From: Schistocephalus solidus
Taxonomy: Eukaryota > Platyhelminthes > Cestoda > Diphyllobothriidea > Diphyllobothriidae
Assembly (NCBI GenBank): GCA_017591395.1
Contig: WEDG01000233.1
Coordinates: forward strand, 186,001-250,000
DNA length: 64,000 bases
Reading direction: 5' to 3'
Within the stretch, counting starts at the first letter, position 1, and each line of letters opens with the position of its first letter. A program made the translations under genes and the position numbers. Shown in pieces: positions 9,465-22,777 of this stretch. The notes beneath the pieces are model-generated. The model did no database searches, had not been told where the DNA came from, and saw only the letters and a list, made by a program, of their open reading frames with translations.

Positions 9465-11490
9465 AAGCTTGTGATTAATACCCGCGCAAAAGATATTCTG
9501 GCGTTAATACCTTACTACTCATAGTTGCGTGGTCGATCTTCTCGTCCAAGCATGGTAAAATTTATCAGAGACTAAAATAAATTCAGAAGATTTATGGGAA
9601 TTAAGGCTTTAGTTTATTAGATGTACTATGGGCAGTCAACAAGTTGAGCCGATCCTCGATACTAGAGCTTAGTCTGAATGCGACGGTACGCTGCTCTGTA
9701 TACGACGTCCCGATTATATCCAAGCCCTGTATACGGAATGATTCTAGACTCTTAATAGGATACCATCGAAGGACACCAGTAAGGCTCTATGTTTCCCTCT
9801 ACCAAGCGTATTGGTTGTTTTGGCAAAACTGTGTGCAAGAAAGCCGTTAAGTTATAATTTCGAGGGTATATAACTCTTCCAGGCCAAATAGGCAATCAAA
9901 AAGGCGCCCATAACTCCCATACCTACCAACCTAAATGTGAATGGAAGCCGCTTATTTTCTGAGTTTATTTCACACTCTTCAGCACAGATCACCGGTTACA
10001 ATATGTTTATCAGCCCATGTTAGCATTGGTAAGCGAGTTATCATCTCAAAGTTTGTTATATTTGGCGACAGCAGCAAAACTTGGATACTTCTTGTAACAA
10101 GAGCATAGCATTTAAACAAGAAGTGAAGGTGGGTACTGATTTAATTCTTTTTATTGTTCTCAGGATAGTTTTCCGAGGCAAATTTTCTAATTGGGCACGG
10201 GTGATTGGGTTGAAATCAAGCTTAAGGTACCAAAAACGGAAGTATCATCTTTCCATTCGCAGCGGCAGCACAGCAATTTTTTTCCGCACCGAGCATCTCT
10301 TTTTTCAGCGAAGTTAATCTGCCCATTATTTCGGTTGCCTTAAACCCCAAATAGCAGTGAAGAAAAGGCATATCTGGTATGCATTTCTAGCGAACAAATC
10401 TCACTGTCATGTTCCACGGCCCTGTATTTAAATGCGTCCTATACGTGGTTGACTTATTCGACCGTACTTCGTGGCTGCATTACGCAAAATTATTAGTTCT
10501 TGTTCACTGCTTCACATTAAATATTCCGAGTACCTTTATGCACCACTGGATATTTTTTTTTCGTATTTTGTGTTCATGAAGTTTTGATGAGCGAATTATT
10601 CTCCGATGAGGAATTGAAGGAGTTCAAATCTCGGGTCCTGCTAACCTGGCGTCGTGTAAGGCTGACTTCGATGGCTACTATCTCAGCTTCACCTTTTTTT
10701 CGGTATTTTCTTCTTGGACTTGGCACACTGATTGTCATGCCATTATGCTTCCCTTTTTCTAAAAAAAGGCTGACAGACTTGGCGATCATCTCTTTTCAAT
10801 ACCCACTGTTTTCGCGGAAACCAACATTAAATGTCCTTCTTCTAGCATTATTCATTGTTTCCCACCGACGCCCGTTTGCATATTATGGGGTACCATCGTT
10901 CGATGGATGAATAGTCTGATGATGCAAAAGTGACCTGACATGTTAACTGTCACAATTAGTGTCATTGTATAAAAAAATAACAGGTAAATAAAATACTTCA
11001 CTAATTACTAAGCATCCATTTTACCAGCGGTCGACGTCTTTATCGGGTGGAGGATAGCATTTGGTACGGATCGAGTTATTTCTTCGTCAAAGTGCTTCAC
11101 TCAGGTCTAACAGTTATTTTATAATGCATTAGGAAGATATCTTCGAATGCATAGTCATTTGATGCTCATTTAAGCTGTATGTTAACCTTTTTGCCCCGAC
11201 CTATCTAATCAAATTCCCTAATTCATCCGATACTAACTTGTCAGAATAAATTTGCACTGCAATCCAGAAATTTGACTCGTTCAAGCACGAAAAGGTCATT
11301 CAGCTCTCTTCAACAAAGGTTCTTCAGTAGTAGCCACATAAAGATTTGTCCAAAGGAACATCCGGAAGTCTGAAATTTATTTTTATTTCTATTGAGACAG
11401 AAAACCTGTCGAACAAGAGATCTCCGACCAAAATATATTTAGGTAGATAAGCATTGCCAAAACAAGAAAAGGGAGATTGGAATGATCAGT
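9465..11490. other. AT-rich DNA; one weak frame
   Basis: Frame 10584-10910 (plus, 108 codons) begins with an acidic helix-like segment (MSELFSDEELKEFKSR) followed by two hydrophobic stretches that could span a membrane. I recognise no family and see no supporting signals, so I do not call it a gene. Nothing else was identified. Confidence 0.35.
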
Positions 11491-11494
11491 TTGG

Positions 11495-11700
11495 ATTCAT
11501 TAGTTCTTATAAGCCAGTCCTACCAAACCCAGGTGGTGCACAAGCCCATGAGCAGCAAGTTAGAGCTTTGGACTTCTTATCCACTAATCGTGTGTTCGCG
11601 CCTCTGTTGGTGCACCACTTGGGTTGGGTAAGGCTCACTGATGATGGCTAATGCGGTAAAACTATTCATTGAAGTCTCCTTTTTCTCCATCAGAAATGTT
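11495..11700 (+). mobile_element. Decayed copy of the tRNA-like/hammerhead SINE
   Basis: Order of landmarks matches the SINE at 4.6-5.4 kb: a tRNA-like segment with box B decayed to TGTTCGCGCC, then CACTTGGGTTGGG, then CACTGATGATGGCTAATG (hammerhead core CTGATGA and half of stem II), then TCATTGAAGTCTCC. The GAAA segment is altered, so the ribozyme is dead. Confidence 0.6.
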
Positions 11701-13085
11701 CATCTGCTTATAATTCTAACTGCTGTGTGGCTGCTGAGGGGTTTTTGAGGGAGTTCTGTTAAAGAACGGGACAAGTGAGTTCCTTAGCCGATTGGTGAGT
11801 GTTCATGAACCAGTACTCAGGTTTATTAGAAAACATGATTTTATAATAATATCCAGTGGATCTGTAATTAAATATTCAAAATTTAAAGTATTGACTCCAG
11901 AGACAATGTGGAGTGGGAGACAACAAGACACAGGGCGTAGTTTTGGCCAGAATAGATAGGCGATTTGCAGTTGAATACCATATAAGTTCGTTTGTTAGGG
12001 AACGCCAATGATACATTCTTGATGGAAATCTGTCTAAATTGATTTATGCAATGCCAACCACCTTCCTTCTTCAAAGTTGGAAGTGAGAGTTAGAAACGGT
12101 TTGTTGTTTGACAGCCATGAACTGCTACCTGGTAAATTAGTGCCGGAAGGCTCAGGATTGGATTATTGCAGCCAGACCTGTCAGACCTGCAGAAAAGCTG
12201 TTATTTTCTTCCTCAGGACAAAATAGATAGACCCATTTTCTACCTGTTCAGTTGTTTTACGTTGCGTGCATAGCAAATGTAATTACCGCCAAAGATCGGC
12301 TTTCGTGACCACCAATGTGTGAGACAGTCGATGTGGTTCGCTAGTTATGATAACTGAGGATATTTTGACAGGCAATTCATGCAGTTTGAAAAGCTGGCTG
12401 TGAGACAAAAGTATGCGGAAGGTAGTGTAATTTACTTTATTCGATAGGCGTATACTGAACCCATTTAGTACGATTCTGGAGCCCACTGTGAAACATTAGC
12501 AGTATTCTTTTCAAGCCTATAAGTTGATCTTTACCAACAACGAGGTTCACAAGTATGTCGAAGGGTAGATTCAAATCTGTTTTGCACGCCACTTTGTTAA
12601 TTAAGTTGCTGACGCTTGCCCCGTTTATCTTAAGCTATTTACCGACATCAACATTGCCTGCTTATAGCAAAAAAACTCGAGAGCTGCGGAGGCGGGTGTG
12701 CGCATAGTGTCTGACAATCATGTCTGTAAATCTTTGCAAACCAGACCAATTTCAGAACGTATTCAAACTCGTGCACGTGCTGTCATACATTAGGAACGTC
12801 GCAAAATGACTGTTTACATTGCTACGAAAGTATGCGTTGTGTCCGTAGGCTACCTGCGGCTCCTCCCAAATCCTCAACCAAAAATGAAAGACCTTTTCTC
12901 TAAAAAATGTTTTTAATACCGCAAAGTATATAAGCGGATGCCTACGACTTTGAACCGTGAAGGAAACACCTCTAACGAGATGGCACCAAGGATGTGTCAG
13001 AGGCAACCTAGCCGCTTGTTGCGGACCTAGTTATTAGAATGGTATGGCGACCTTTAGGTACCATGTCCAGTAGATTGAAGCAGAT
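11701..13085. other. No gene recognised
   Basis: Short frames only; no recognisable repeat family or RNA gene. Confidence 0.4.
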
Positions 13086-13330
13086 CAAAGGCTACCTCAA
13101 ACCGAAGGAGAAATCTGTGATTTTGTATCGCAATCCATGCCTAAACATTTCCTCTTATCTACATAGGTGCGATTGAATGCAAGCTCGGATCGCAAATACA
13201 TGAAAATAAACCAAATTTGTTACCGGATGAAGAAATATCGCGTGTTTGCTCACACATACGAAACGGGCCATGAGTCTAACTTTGCAGCCGTAAAGATAAT
13301 CAGCCACGCGGGATTACCGTAAATGGTTCA
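13086..13330 (+). pseudogene. Decayed PLE GIY-YIG endonuclease fragment (family D)
   Basis: Nucleotide-level similarity by eye to the 610-905 remnant. AAATCTGTGATTTTGTATCGC corresponds to the GIY strand, CTTATCTACATAGG to the YIG strand, and CGAAACGGGCCATGAG...AACTTTGCAGCCGTAAAGATAATC to the GHxFNFAxVKII part. Frames are broken by several stops and indels. Confidence 0.6.
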
Positions 13331-13660
13331 TTTAACTGTTAACAGGCGACCAGTAGTATATTAAGCGGTTACGTTCGGGGGCATATTAAGAGCACAGGTT
13401 CTAGTGTAATGTTCGTACGCGTTTTACTGGAATTATATAGCTGATTAACACAGCTGCCAGAAGTCCAACTCATTAGTGAGTCCTCTAGCGTTTCCCTACG
13501 TGCTCTTTATGTAAATATTTCAGTTTTAAAATTGTAGACTTTTCATTTTCTCGGAAACTAACCACCAGCTTGGTCTAAATCAGCCTTTGTGAAGGTTTAT
13601 AGGCGATCACTGAAATTGCTGATTTGCTCGAAATTCACGACTTATTGCTGATGTGATCAA
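13331..13660. other. No gene recognised; probably PLE 3' debris
   Basis: Lies between a PLE endonuclease remnant and a PLE terminal-repeat remnant in the same orientation, so it may be decayed 3' region. Nothing can be translated. Confidence 0.35.
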
Positions 13661-13810
13661 GGATCATACCAGAAAGCATGCACGGGAATGCTGGGACACC
13701 AACTTTTTGAGCCGAAAACCCCGCAGTTGTGTCAAGCTGCGGCCAAATTCCGTCAAAGCGCGTGTGTGAGCTTTTTGCTACTATCTGTGCTCTCAGTGTG
13801 CTTCTACATG
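13661..13810 (+). mobile_element. Decayed PLE terminal repeat with hammerhead relic
   Basis: Shares landmarks with the 22.7-kb hammerhead repeat: AATGCTGGGAC, then TTTGAGCCGAAAACCCC, a GC hairpin, AAAGCGCGTGTGTGAGC and TTTTTGCTACTATCTGTG. The core and GAAA positions are mutated. Confidence 0.55.
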
Positions 13811-16800
13811 TGAGACCTATAAATAGTAGTTTGCTGAATATCCAGTTGTATTAAAAACATCAGAAAGTATTCCAGGAACAAAAATAGTCTGGTGATCTAT
13901 AGAATTTTTTTGGATTAGTATTATTAGAGATAAAACCCATTTTACACATCAGAAGATTCTTCCCTGTGTTGAACACTTTGGAATAATAAATAAGAAGTGA
14001 TTTATGATGGGATTTTGATCCTGGAATTTCAAGAGAAATAAAAGTATTTCGGAAGTTTCTGGTCAGGAGGCTGCCTGTTTCCGAAAAAACCTGAATCATA
14101 ATCGTTATTGTGAGTATATTCATACTGATTGAGCCTGATAAACAGGAGCTATATCGTGTACAATATATTTTTTGGTGCGTCCGCAAACTTCCTTGCAGTA
14201 CAGATGAAGTGCCTATTTTTAAATGTCAGAAAGGCCACATGCCGAATTTTATTTGGCATCATACGCAAATACGCTTGACAGAAAATGATGGCTATAGTAG
14301 AAGCAATGTGTTGTTTTGTAAAACGTGAGAGATAAGGCCTCACCACAGAAGTAAATTTTCTTTCAGAAATGAGGGTCTGCGCTTAATATCATTATTATCA
14401 ACTAAAATCACCTTCTCTTACAGGTTTCCTCGCTTACAAACCAGATTGCTCGAGGTCTCTCACAGGGTTAATTTGAATTCCATCATTAGATCTCCTAATT
14501 ATGTTTATATAAAACACAGGCAAATTTTACCTGTAGTTGTATCGAAGTGACCTAAAATAGTCTTAAAGCTAACGGAGGGTCACAGCAGTGTCACGTATAA
14601 TCCATCCTAGCGTGAGCCTACTCATATTGAAAGTAGATGTTTCAACTCGCGTGGTAGCACGCCCTTTGTTTTGTTTACACCGTCGTATTTTCAGCGTTGT
14701 GAACCAGAATACCTTACTAAACATTAACAACTTCGTTACAAGGCAAACAAAGCCACAAATTTGCAAAGCAAAATGTTGAAAGTGGAAACTCGCTCCCGTT
14801 TGAAAACCCAGGTGATTTCTCATCGCTGCTTTTTACTCAATTTTCATGGAAGTCCAATCGCATCTCAGGTTACACAAACTAACTGATATAAATGCTATTT
14901 TATAGTGCAATTACCAGAAGCATGACCTTACACGCTGTGCACTTAGATAAGATAATCAATTATTTAGATATCAAGAAATATCCGTTATTTCTTTCAAAAA
15001 AGACAATAGAAAATTATTCTTCATTGACAGGATGAATTCGATGTCTCAAGTTAATTTCACAAACAAAGTAATCAGAAAATGTATGCCATAATTACCCGCT
15101 CAAATGCAACTCATAAAATTTCATGAGTCAAGCAATCTACTGCCGTTCAGTGACGAGTTCAAGAAATTAGCTGCAATTTACTAGGAAAGCTTTGAAAGTA
15201 ATTTGAATCAGCCACTTAACGTAGTGGCTTTGGATGCATTGAAATATGCTTTTCTACCGTCAAATGCATAGTATTCAACTTGCTTGATTGTGCAAAATGC
15301 ATGTGGGCGTATATAATTTTTTCCTTGCCTGGGAAGAATGGCCGCAAAAAAGTAACACTGGTCGCACTTTTAAGTTAGGGGCTAAAATTAATCTTTGTTC
15401 CTAGTTCCCAATCTTAGGTTATGTGTCGGCAAACATACCACAAAAGAATATTTTCCTACCGTTTTTGGTCTAGAGGAAATGCAGTTGAATACCAACAGAT
15501 TCTCCCTCGTAACATCGATGTTTGCTTTATGCGAACTTCATAATTGATGGATGGATTTGTCTTGAAAAACGTTCTGTGGATTTTACAGATTTTGAAGGAT
15601 ATATTATATATTATTTATTCAATTTCGCATAAATAAGTGTACATAAAACAGCGTTTACGAGCAATGTGTGTGTTTATAGAGTTTTAGGATAATTCTTAAG
15701 TTCCTAACATGATGTAAAGTGTTTAGATCGCTTTGAAATATGCATAAATATTAAATGTGCGCATTAGGCTTCAACTTATATTCTACTATATTAAAAATTT
15801 GAATGTTGCGTGGGAACATTAAATGCAAGCCCAGAAATATTCCAAGGATTACTTTGCGTATACAGGATAGGAAAAAAGTTTCAATAAACACAGCAGAAGT
15901 AAGTGAGTGACGTCTTTTTAATTAAAATGTGAATATTGTACAGTTCTGATTTCCTTTCTTCGATCTTTGATTCCATATGTAGGCCATAATGTTAACTGTA
16001 CTGAAACTTATACTTTCATTATAACTGGGAAAGTGTCCTGCCTAATACAACTCTACATATGTTCTGCTTAAAAGCAGTGAAAGCTCTTCGACTAAAAACT
16101 CTATATAAGTATAATGACTAAGAATACATTGTGTCAAAAAAAACAAATTCCGCAAAAAAAACATTTCTGTATTGAAGGAGTTTGCTCTTCCAGAGCCAAA
16201 AAGAATAGATGTTGCAAGATTTGCACGTCATTCATAGTTGTACACAAGAGAAAGTTTGGTATACGTTTATGGATAAAAATGACGTCTGATACATTTTTAT
16301 AGAAGTAAAATAGAACATAAAAAGATACTCTGAACAGTGGAAAAATTACCCCGTTATTTCAAGTGTAATGGCAACACGTTTCCAAAATCTGACAAGAAGA
16401 ATTAAATTAAATTTTCAAAGAAGCTGACTAATGCAAATACAGATGAGGATGTTGCACAAATAGTGATATGACAATTATAGGACAATAAAAACGTTGCGAA
16501 AAATTAAATATTCGACTTAACGTTTCTGCAAAACGCTTTTTTATCCAGTAATATTTTATACATTTTGTCAACACCACGTTTGGTAAGCTTAAGTAAACAT
16601 TATCTTGCATTCGGGCAAATTCTTGTTGTTCTTGACAGATTTCTCAGTATGCGTTAATTTAACTCAGATGTGTTAATCTCTACTGAAGAGTTTCACCAAA
16701 CCTTCTTTTGATATTTTATATTTGATATTTATATTTGATATTCAATATGCTTAAGTCAGGAGAAATAAAGTACGTTTATTTAAGAAATGCAGGCATTTTT

Positions 16801-18095
16801 TCATCTGAAAAATAATTTGACATGTAAATCTGTCCAAATTTTGCCAAAAGGTTGTGCAAAAGCATATAGGTTTTTATTTGTTTTAACATAAATATATTTT
16901 TCTAGAATCTTTGTACGAAATACGGAACCGGAAGGTTCACATAACTACCAGTTTGATTGATGATTGACCACTTGCTTAACTACTCAGTGTGTTAGTTAGA
17001 AGCTTAGAACCAAGTACACATTGGAAGCAAAAATAATGAAATGAAATGTGATTTAAGGATAATTCTGGCTTCATTTGATCTTTTCACAAAACCTTATCAG
17101 TCAATTTTAAAGGGGTATAAAACTGGCCAAGCGTTTTGTTTCAAAGAAATTACCTTGCTAAAAGAAATAAAGTTCAAAATTCAACTGTCATCGTTTTGTT
17201 TTTGCGATCTGGTTTCCTATTTGCTTGAGTCAACAAACCTAAATTGAAATGCTATCCCTATGAAGAAGCGTCGGAATTCGTTAAATACTTAGATTTGCAA
17301 AGCTTGATTATGCAATATTTTACAAGTATTAAGAGAAACATAATTACAGTACGTTTACTTTCAGATCATCCAAAACCGGAAATAACCACAAACATTGGTG
17401 CATTTAAAGCCACAAGAGACACGATATTCCGATAAAAGATGTTGCGTGACTTCAAAAACCTTTAGAGCTCTTTGAAAATAGGAAACTATATTGATAGCTT
17501 GATTATATTATGGTTTTGTGATTTTCTAAAGGGAAAAATGTAACATTAAAACATAAGGAGACGTTAAATGGTAAAAGCTATTGTTGTTAGCATCAAGTGG
17601 TAAAAGATATCCAGAATTAAAATTAATGAAATGTAAACAATGTAAACATTACTGAATAATATGACCCTATTTACTATGTTTTCCAACTTTAAAATAACTG
17701 AATTTATGTTACGCATTGTATTATTCTGTACAAGTGGATGTCGGAAATTGTACTTAAAATGTACTCTGACATAAGTTTACGCCTAAAGCATCGAAATTAC
17801 CTTTTTAGTGACGCGATAATTTATGATCACAGAATTGGTAACTGCATCAACAGAATATGTTTGCTATCGTGCTCAAGTGTGCGGAGGCTAAATTTTAACC
17901 ACAATTAAATATACCATATGTGAAGTCTGTTATTATCCAGCAAATATGTCAATTCATATTTTTCCGTTGAAGTATACTTAAACTTTAAATATGATCAAGT
18001 TTGAAATGTAACGGAATTTGCATGGTAATTATGTTTTTAAGCACAGAAAAATTCTGGGATTTTTGGAATAATTTGACTCTAAAACAAGGCACGGT
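13811..18095. other. AT-rich DNA without recognised genes
   Basis: Low-GC sequence with only short, compositionally biased frames on both strands. No RNA gene, transposon or splice-compatible exon recognised. Probably intergenic or intronic. Confidence 0.45.
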
Positions 18096-18480
18096 TAAGT
18101 TTATTTCAAGCGTAATTGTGGCTCATTTGTTTGACAGCAGTCACCGGGTAGACGTCAACCAAGCATTGCAAGTAATCTATGAAGTGCCCGCGAAACCCCC
18201 AAGCTCATATTTAAGTGGATACTTGCAACGGCAGAGGTCGTGGCCATATGATTAACAACCCAACTTTGTGCTCGCCAAAAGCGTTTTTAGTGGTCCTGAG
18301 GCTCCTATTTCCAAAAACAAACTCAGCGTCTGCGTTCGCACCTCTTGCCACGTCACGTCACAGCGATGAATAGGCAAGCTGGATAATTATCACATTCCCT
18401 TTCCCCGCCACATCCCCCGCCCCTTTAACACGATACAATAACCCTGACCTCTAAACGCCCTCAACCCTCTCCCCCATACT
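18096..18480 (+). pseudogene. Possible PLE endonuclease tail remnant
   Basis: Within frame 18001-18255 the segment VAHLFDSSHRVDVNQALQVI has the H-x6-H-x-V-D pattern of the histidine region of flatworm PLE endonucleases (compare GHTFAFQNAKIL in the 24-kb element). It is followed by a C-rich stretch. The GIY-YIG strands themselves are not visible. Call rests on a short pattern only. Confidence 0.35.
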
Positions 18481-19003
18481 AACTGCTTATTGGATTTTTA
18501 AACTTTTCTTACTTTAATCTTCATTATATCATTGGAAAGGCCTACTTATACGTTCGCCAAAATTTACTTCTCAAATTTGACGCTCATTGCATAAACCTGT
18601 GAATCAGATTTTTTATGGCTATTATTACGAACGTGCAATTGCCTGACGTAATGGATAAAGCTTTAAGTTCTCAAGAATTTAGCAGTGAAGTCACATTTTT
18701 CATGTTCTATCGGTGAGGTGCCCATGGTGACGGTTGAATATTAGTGCTTTTACGAGGCTTACCTATCAGCAGAGTGCGTACAATTTTCTAACTGTAAGTA
18801 AATCCAATATGCTATTCTATTCGAGGTTCTAGGCTACGTTTCGCAATTTAACCATACTGTCTCTGCTGACTGTCATTATAAATGACATAATTCAACGTAT
18901 TGCATGACGATTTATGGATTTGAGAAACAAACTTAATCCGCCATTTCAATACAAGATTAACTATATATTGTAAAGGATACCACCATTTTTCTATAACTTC
19001 TTT

Positions 19004-19072
<69 letters not shown>

Positions 19073-21330
19073 TCCTTCTTTTATCCTCCAGCTTTGGATT
19101 TAGTCATGGTTGACCTCAGCTAATGTCGAAACCTTTTGAAAGCAGCCAAAATTGCAGGACCCTATAATAGGATGGTTACTATAACTTCTTATTTTGATTT
19201 ATCTCTTTCAACCAAAAGGTCACATCCCGTTGCCTACTACACGTTAATCTTCAAAAAAAGTGCTTGTTTCAAAAGGCAACAAAGAAAGTTCTAAAGAAAG
19301 CTAAGCATTTTTCGGGAATGCTAGATTTTAAAAATTAGAACCTGGCCTGACGCCATTAATGTTAACGTCCATTAAAATGAATAAAAAATTATTCATTTGA
19401 CCTAAAAATTTCGCATGAAAAATACACATGAAAAAGGTTGTTTTAAACTGTTAGTTGCCCATTTAAATGTCTATGTTCCTCAACAGATAAACCGCCCTGT
19501 TCTCCAATACACAGCCTCAAATGGCACTGATAAAGTAAGGTGCCCAAGACCTTTAGCTCATTTCTGACAGAACGTGCTAACGGCGATTGCTTCAAGAAAT
19601 AAACTGCGTTATATAATGTTTTCACATACTGCTTTTACTTAATTTACTTAATTTTACTTGGTGCTGCTACCAATGAACATAATTGTCATAGTCCGGATAA
19701 AGATTTTTTTCTCTTAGTGCCTAATGAATTGCTTTTTCTCAACTATCCATTATTTGCTGAGAAGCATGCCCATTAGATGTCGTACGGCTGATTTTCTTTA
19801 GTGTGTACTACGAGCTTCTCATTATTTTTGAAAACCACTAGAGAAGTACGGAGTTGGAAAGATGTCAGCAGCTGTAGATGAACACGGTTGTTGGTGTACC
19901 TAATCATGGACATCTGAGATGTATTAGTTTTGCCTAAAATATCATACCACTTTCTATTTTTCCGATAATTTGAGTTAATTGTCCGAGTTGCAGAATTCAA
20001 CCTCACATCCGTTTATGCCTATATAGTACTAGTTCTTGCTTTTTAAATGCATTTGACTAACAATAATTCACAACTCCTACGCTGAATGATACGTCCATAA
20101 CCTAAAATTGCCATGAGGTGATAATTATGATTTAGCATTTGAAATTGAAGACTAAAGGGGCATTGCCTCGAATGTCCAATCAGTCTTCAAAGCCTTGCAG
20201 TGCCAAGCAAATAATGCCAGTGTAGTAAATTTGCATAGATCAGTAGATAACTCTGACAGAAAATAGCAAATTCAGTCATCATTGTCGGTTAGCATACCTC
20301 TCTTGTGCCTAAATAAGACCAGACACGCAAAACACGAAAGCACACACAAAATGTATGATTTAAGGTGAAAATAAAACATGGACAATGTCTAAAAAAGCGT
20401 TGCTGCATACGCAACGCAGGATTTACTACAATGTGTTTTCAATTATATGTGGTCATTGGTGAAGGTGTTGCGAACAGTATTCAGTTTTATTTTATTTTTT
20501 CATTAGCTAGCTCTTTATAGTAATCTGGGTGGCAGTGTTAACGCATGCTCAAAATGACTGCACGGTAAGTTTCTGGAAGTTCACATTGAACAAATCTGCT
20601 TTTTCTCAATAAAAACAGGAGGTTAGAAACTATCTTTAAAAGCAAAATGATTCCAAACCTTGCATAAAACATTTAAAACAAAACATATTAAATAAATTTC
20701 CTGAACCTTTTTTCAAATACCTAATGGCTCCCACTAAATCGACATCGAAACTGCATCTACCTTTCGCCCGTTGCCCTCACCCACCTGGACCCAGTGTCAT
20801 GTAAAAGCTCAGAAGACCGCAGGCAGGAGTATGTTTAGGTTACTGGCGCACCGTGGGCACTAGCCCTCTCTTCTTGTGTCCAAGAAGCCTCAACAACCCT
20901 ACGAAGACAACAAACCGTGTGCAACAGTGGCACAGAGTCCACTTTAAGGTAGATTGATTCTAACACGTCAGATAGTTTACAGTGAAAACGATGCGTTGGG
21001 TTCTTTTTAGAGCCAGGCCAATCAGTCAAATGATTATAAAAGCAAACGATGGCAGGCTCACAGTCCGTCTGCGCGTGCCGCAAACAGGATGTGCCTCTGC
21101 ACAAAACCCAAAAACTTTATACACATTGACATATACAAATTAAATTAAATTTAAGTTTATTTAACGTTGATTAATTACTTCTGTCAACACCAGTAGTTGA
21201 ATTTAACTAGTAAGAGATGAAAGAAGTAAAGCATACTGACATTTCTTAGTGACCAACAGCCAGTTAGTCTCTGTCAAAGTACGAAAAACTAATGGAAAAT
21301 ACCTAGCGGTTGAAAAAATACTTAAGTGCG
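18481..21330. other. AT-rich DNA without recognised genes
   Basis: Contains a (TA)n tract (19007-19069, given separately) and a somewhat GC-richer patch at about 20740-21110 with an unrecognised minus-strand frame of 89 codons. Nothing else identified. Confidence 0.4.
19007..19069. repeat. (TA)n microsatellite
   Basis: About 60 bases of perfect alternating AT with no PLE, SINE or satellite abutting it. It may be an unoccupied version of the tracts that bracket elements elsewhere in the window. Confidence 0.95.
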
Positions 21331-22400
21331 AAAATATTTTTTTCATCACCCAGACATTTATATTCACTGCTTGAACTCTTGGGTCTGTGCCCGGAAACGA
21401 ACTTTTCCTTATCACAAGGCAACTACAAACCACTAAAGGGAGACCCAAGGTGTTCACCCATCTCCGGCTACCTGGCTGAAGCAACTATGGAAAATTAGAA
21501 GCTACGGTCTTACCACAAGTTAACCTCAAATTATGGGTCGGCTATAAGGATGACACGCTTGTTATTATTAAGAAGGATCAACTAGAAACGCAGCATAGCA
21601 CTAATAAATTAAAGTTAACAGGTATCACCTTCACGCTTGAAGGAGAAGTTGACAGTAAACTCCAATTTCTTGACGTCCTCGTACAGCGAAAGACTGATGA
21701 AACATTTCACACATCGGTTTACTGCAAAGAAGCTTATGCGGAAGTTATCGTGCAATACCAGAGCAACCACTCTACGGCTCACAAGCGGAGTACTGATAGC
21801 ACCCTACTCATTCGAGCTCAAACGCACTGTTCTGATAATGAACTTAGTAATTTATTCAAGCCTGTTTTTCAGATATGATTACCCATAGATATTTTTTTAC
21901 GTTGATGCATAAAACGAGATTGTTCCGGTCAAGTGCCAAAATTAAAGAACTGGCGAACACTTCCGTGCATCAAGAACGTGTCCGAACTCGTTTAAGGAGA
22001 CCTTATCCAAGTGGCGCACAAACCAACGACTTCACAACGAAATCAGCTTGTACATCCTAAGGTTAGGTTTGGCTATTTGGATAAAAAAATAATTCGTATA
22101 CAAGATTCCATATGACAGCTTCAATGCAGTGTATTGTGGTCAGACTGGAAAGTCAAGCTCCACGCACATAAATGACCATCATTTGGCAGTAAGGAGGTGA
22201 GACCTCTTGTCTCAAGTTGCCATGTATACGCTGGCAACTGGGCACAAATGTTCTTGGGGTAAAACCTGCATTGTGCCTCCTGTCCGTCTAAGAAAGACTG
22301 AGAATGCATAAACGCCATTTACTAAGATTAACTCATGCATTATCCGACACAGCTAATTGGACAGTGTGTACGGCAGCCTAAAAGATAGATGGAAGATGCG
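21331..22400 (+). pseudogene. Second copy of PLE C, RT C-terminal half and endonuclease, heavily decayed
   Basis: Plus-strand frames resemble the 2.4-3.4 kb element. Frame 21310-21498 ends with a motif-B-like LKGDPRCSPISGYLAEA. Next comes an unlisted frame with the catalytic block as YKDDTLVIIKKDQ. It is followed by LQFLDVLVQRKTDETFHTSV and the CSDNELSNLFK linker. Further on, LVHPKVRFGYLDKK matches LVHPKDRVSYLDKK of the first copy. The endonuclease part is present at nucleotide level (about 22090-22330) but riddled with stops. The element is 5' truncated: nothing N-terminal to motif B is seen. Confidence 0.8.
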
Positions 22401-22599
22401 ACAGACCAATCCACAAGGAAGTTCACCCAACAATGGCAGCCATTGGCATGAATGACTAAGCAATATCGATTTTTTGGCACGATTTAAATTTTAACTGTTT
22501 CGCACACGTACTTCACATCTGACCACGACCTGGGGAACCAGCGTCGAACATTTACCTAATACCGTTTCTTATTGTTTCCCAAAAAACTTATTTGCTTTG

Positions 22600-22601
<2 letters not shown>
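22401..22601. other. PLE tail or flank up to the (TA)n tract
   Basis: GACCACGACCTGGGGAACCAGC and GTTTCCCAAAAAACTTATTTGC resemble sequence downstream of the first PLE C endonuclease (3.6-3.7 kb: GGTCCTGGGGAACAAG, GTTTTCCCAAAGAA). This is probably PLE C 3' untranslated sequence. Confidence 0.5.

Positions 22602-22645
<44 letters not shown>
22602..22645. repeat. (TA)n tract, left bracket of the inverted PLE B cassette
   Basis: About 44 bases of perfect alternating AT, at the left border of the 22646-23668 cassette. Confidence 0.95.
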
Positions 22646-22648
<3 letters not shown>

Positions 22649-22683
22649 AAAGACGTTATACCGTACTTCCGACATAGATACTA

Positions 22684-22772
22684 GCTAAAAGCCCAGACAC
22701 GTGTTTCGCCGATGTTTCTGCTGCTGTGTGAAACAGCAACGAGGGGTTCGGCTCCTCAGTGGGTCCCCCAGC
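22684..22772 (-). ncRNA. Hammerhead ribozyme in PLE terminal repeat, with long stem II insert
   Basis: Minus strand: stem I is GCT + CCCA pairing with TGGG + AGC across an internal loop. Core is CTGAGGA, an allowed CUGANGA form. Stem II GCCGA/TCGGC encloses a long insert that contains its own GCTG...CAGC hairpin. Then GAAA, the self-complementary stem III ACACGTGT, and C at the cleavage position. All invariant core positions are present. It lies just 3' of the PLE B endonuclease frame. Decayed relatives occur at 6.1, 6.4, 13.7 and 54.3 kb. Confidence 0.8.
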
Positions 22773-22777
22773 GTTCT

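Noticed and set aside
10584..10910. Two-helix membrane protein gene
   Set aside because: Hydrophobic stretches are common in frames of T-rich DNA; no family, promoter, splice or conservation evidence.
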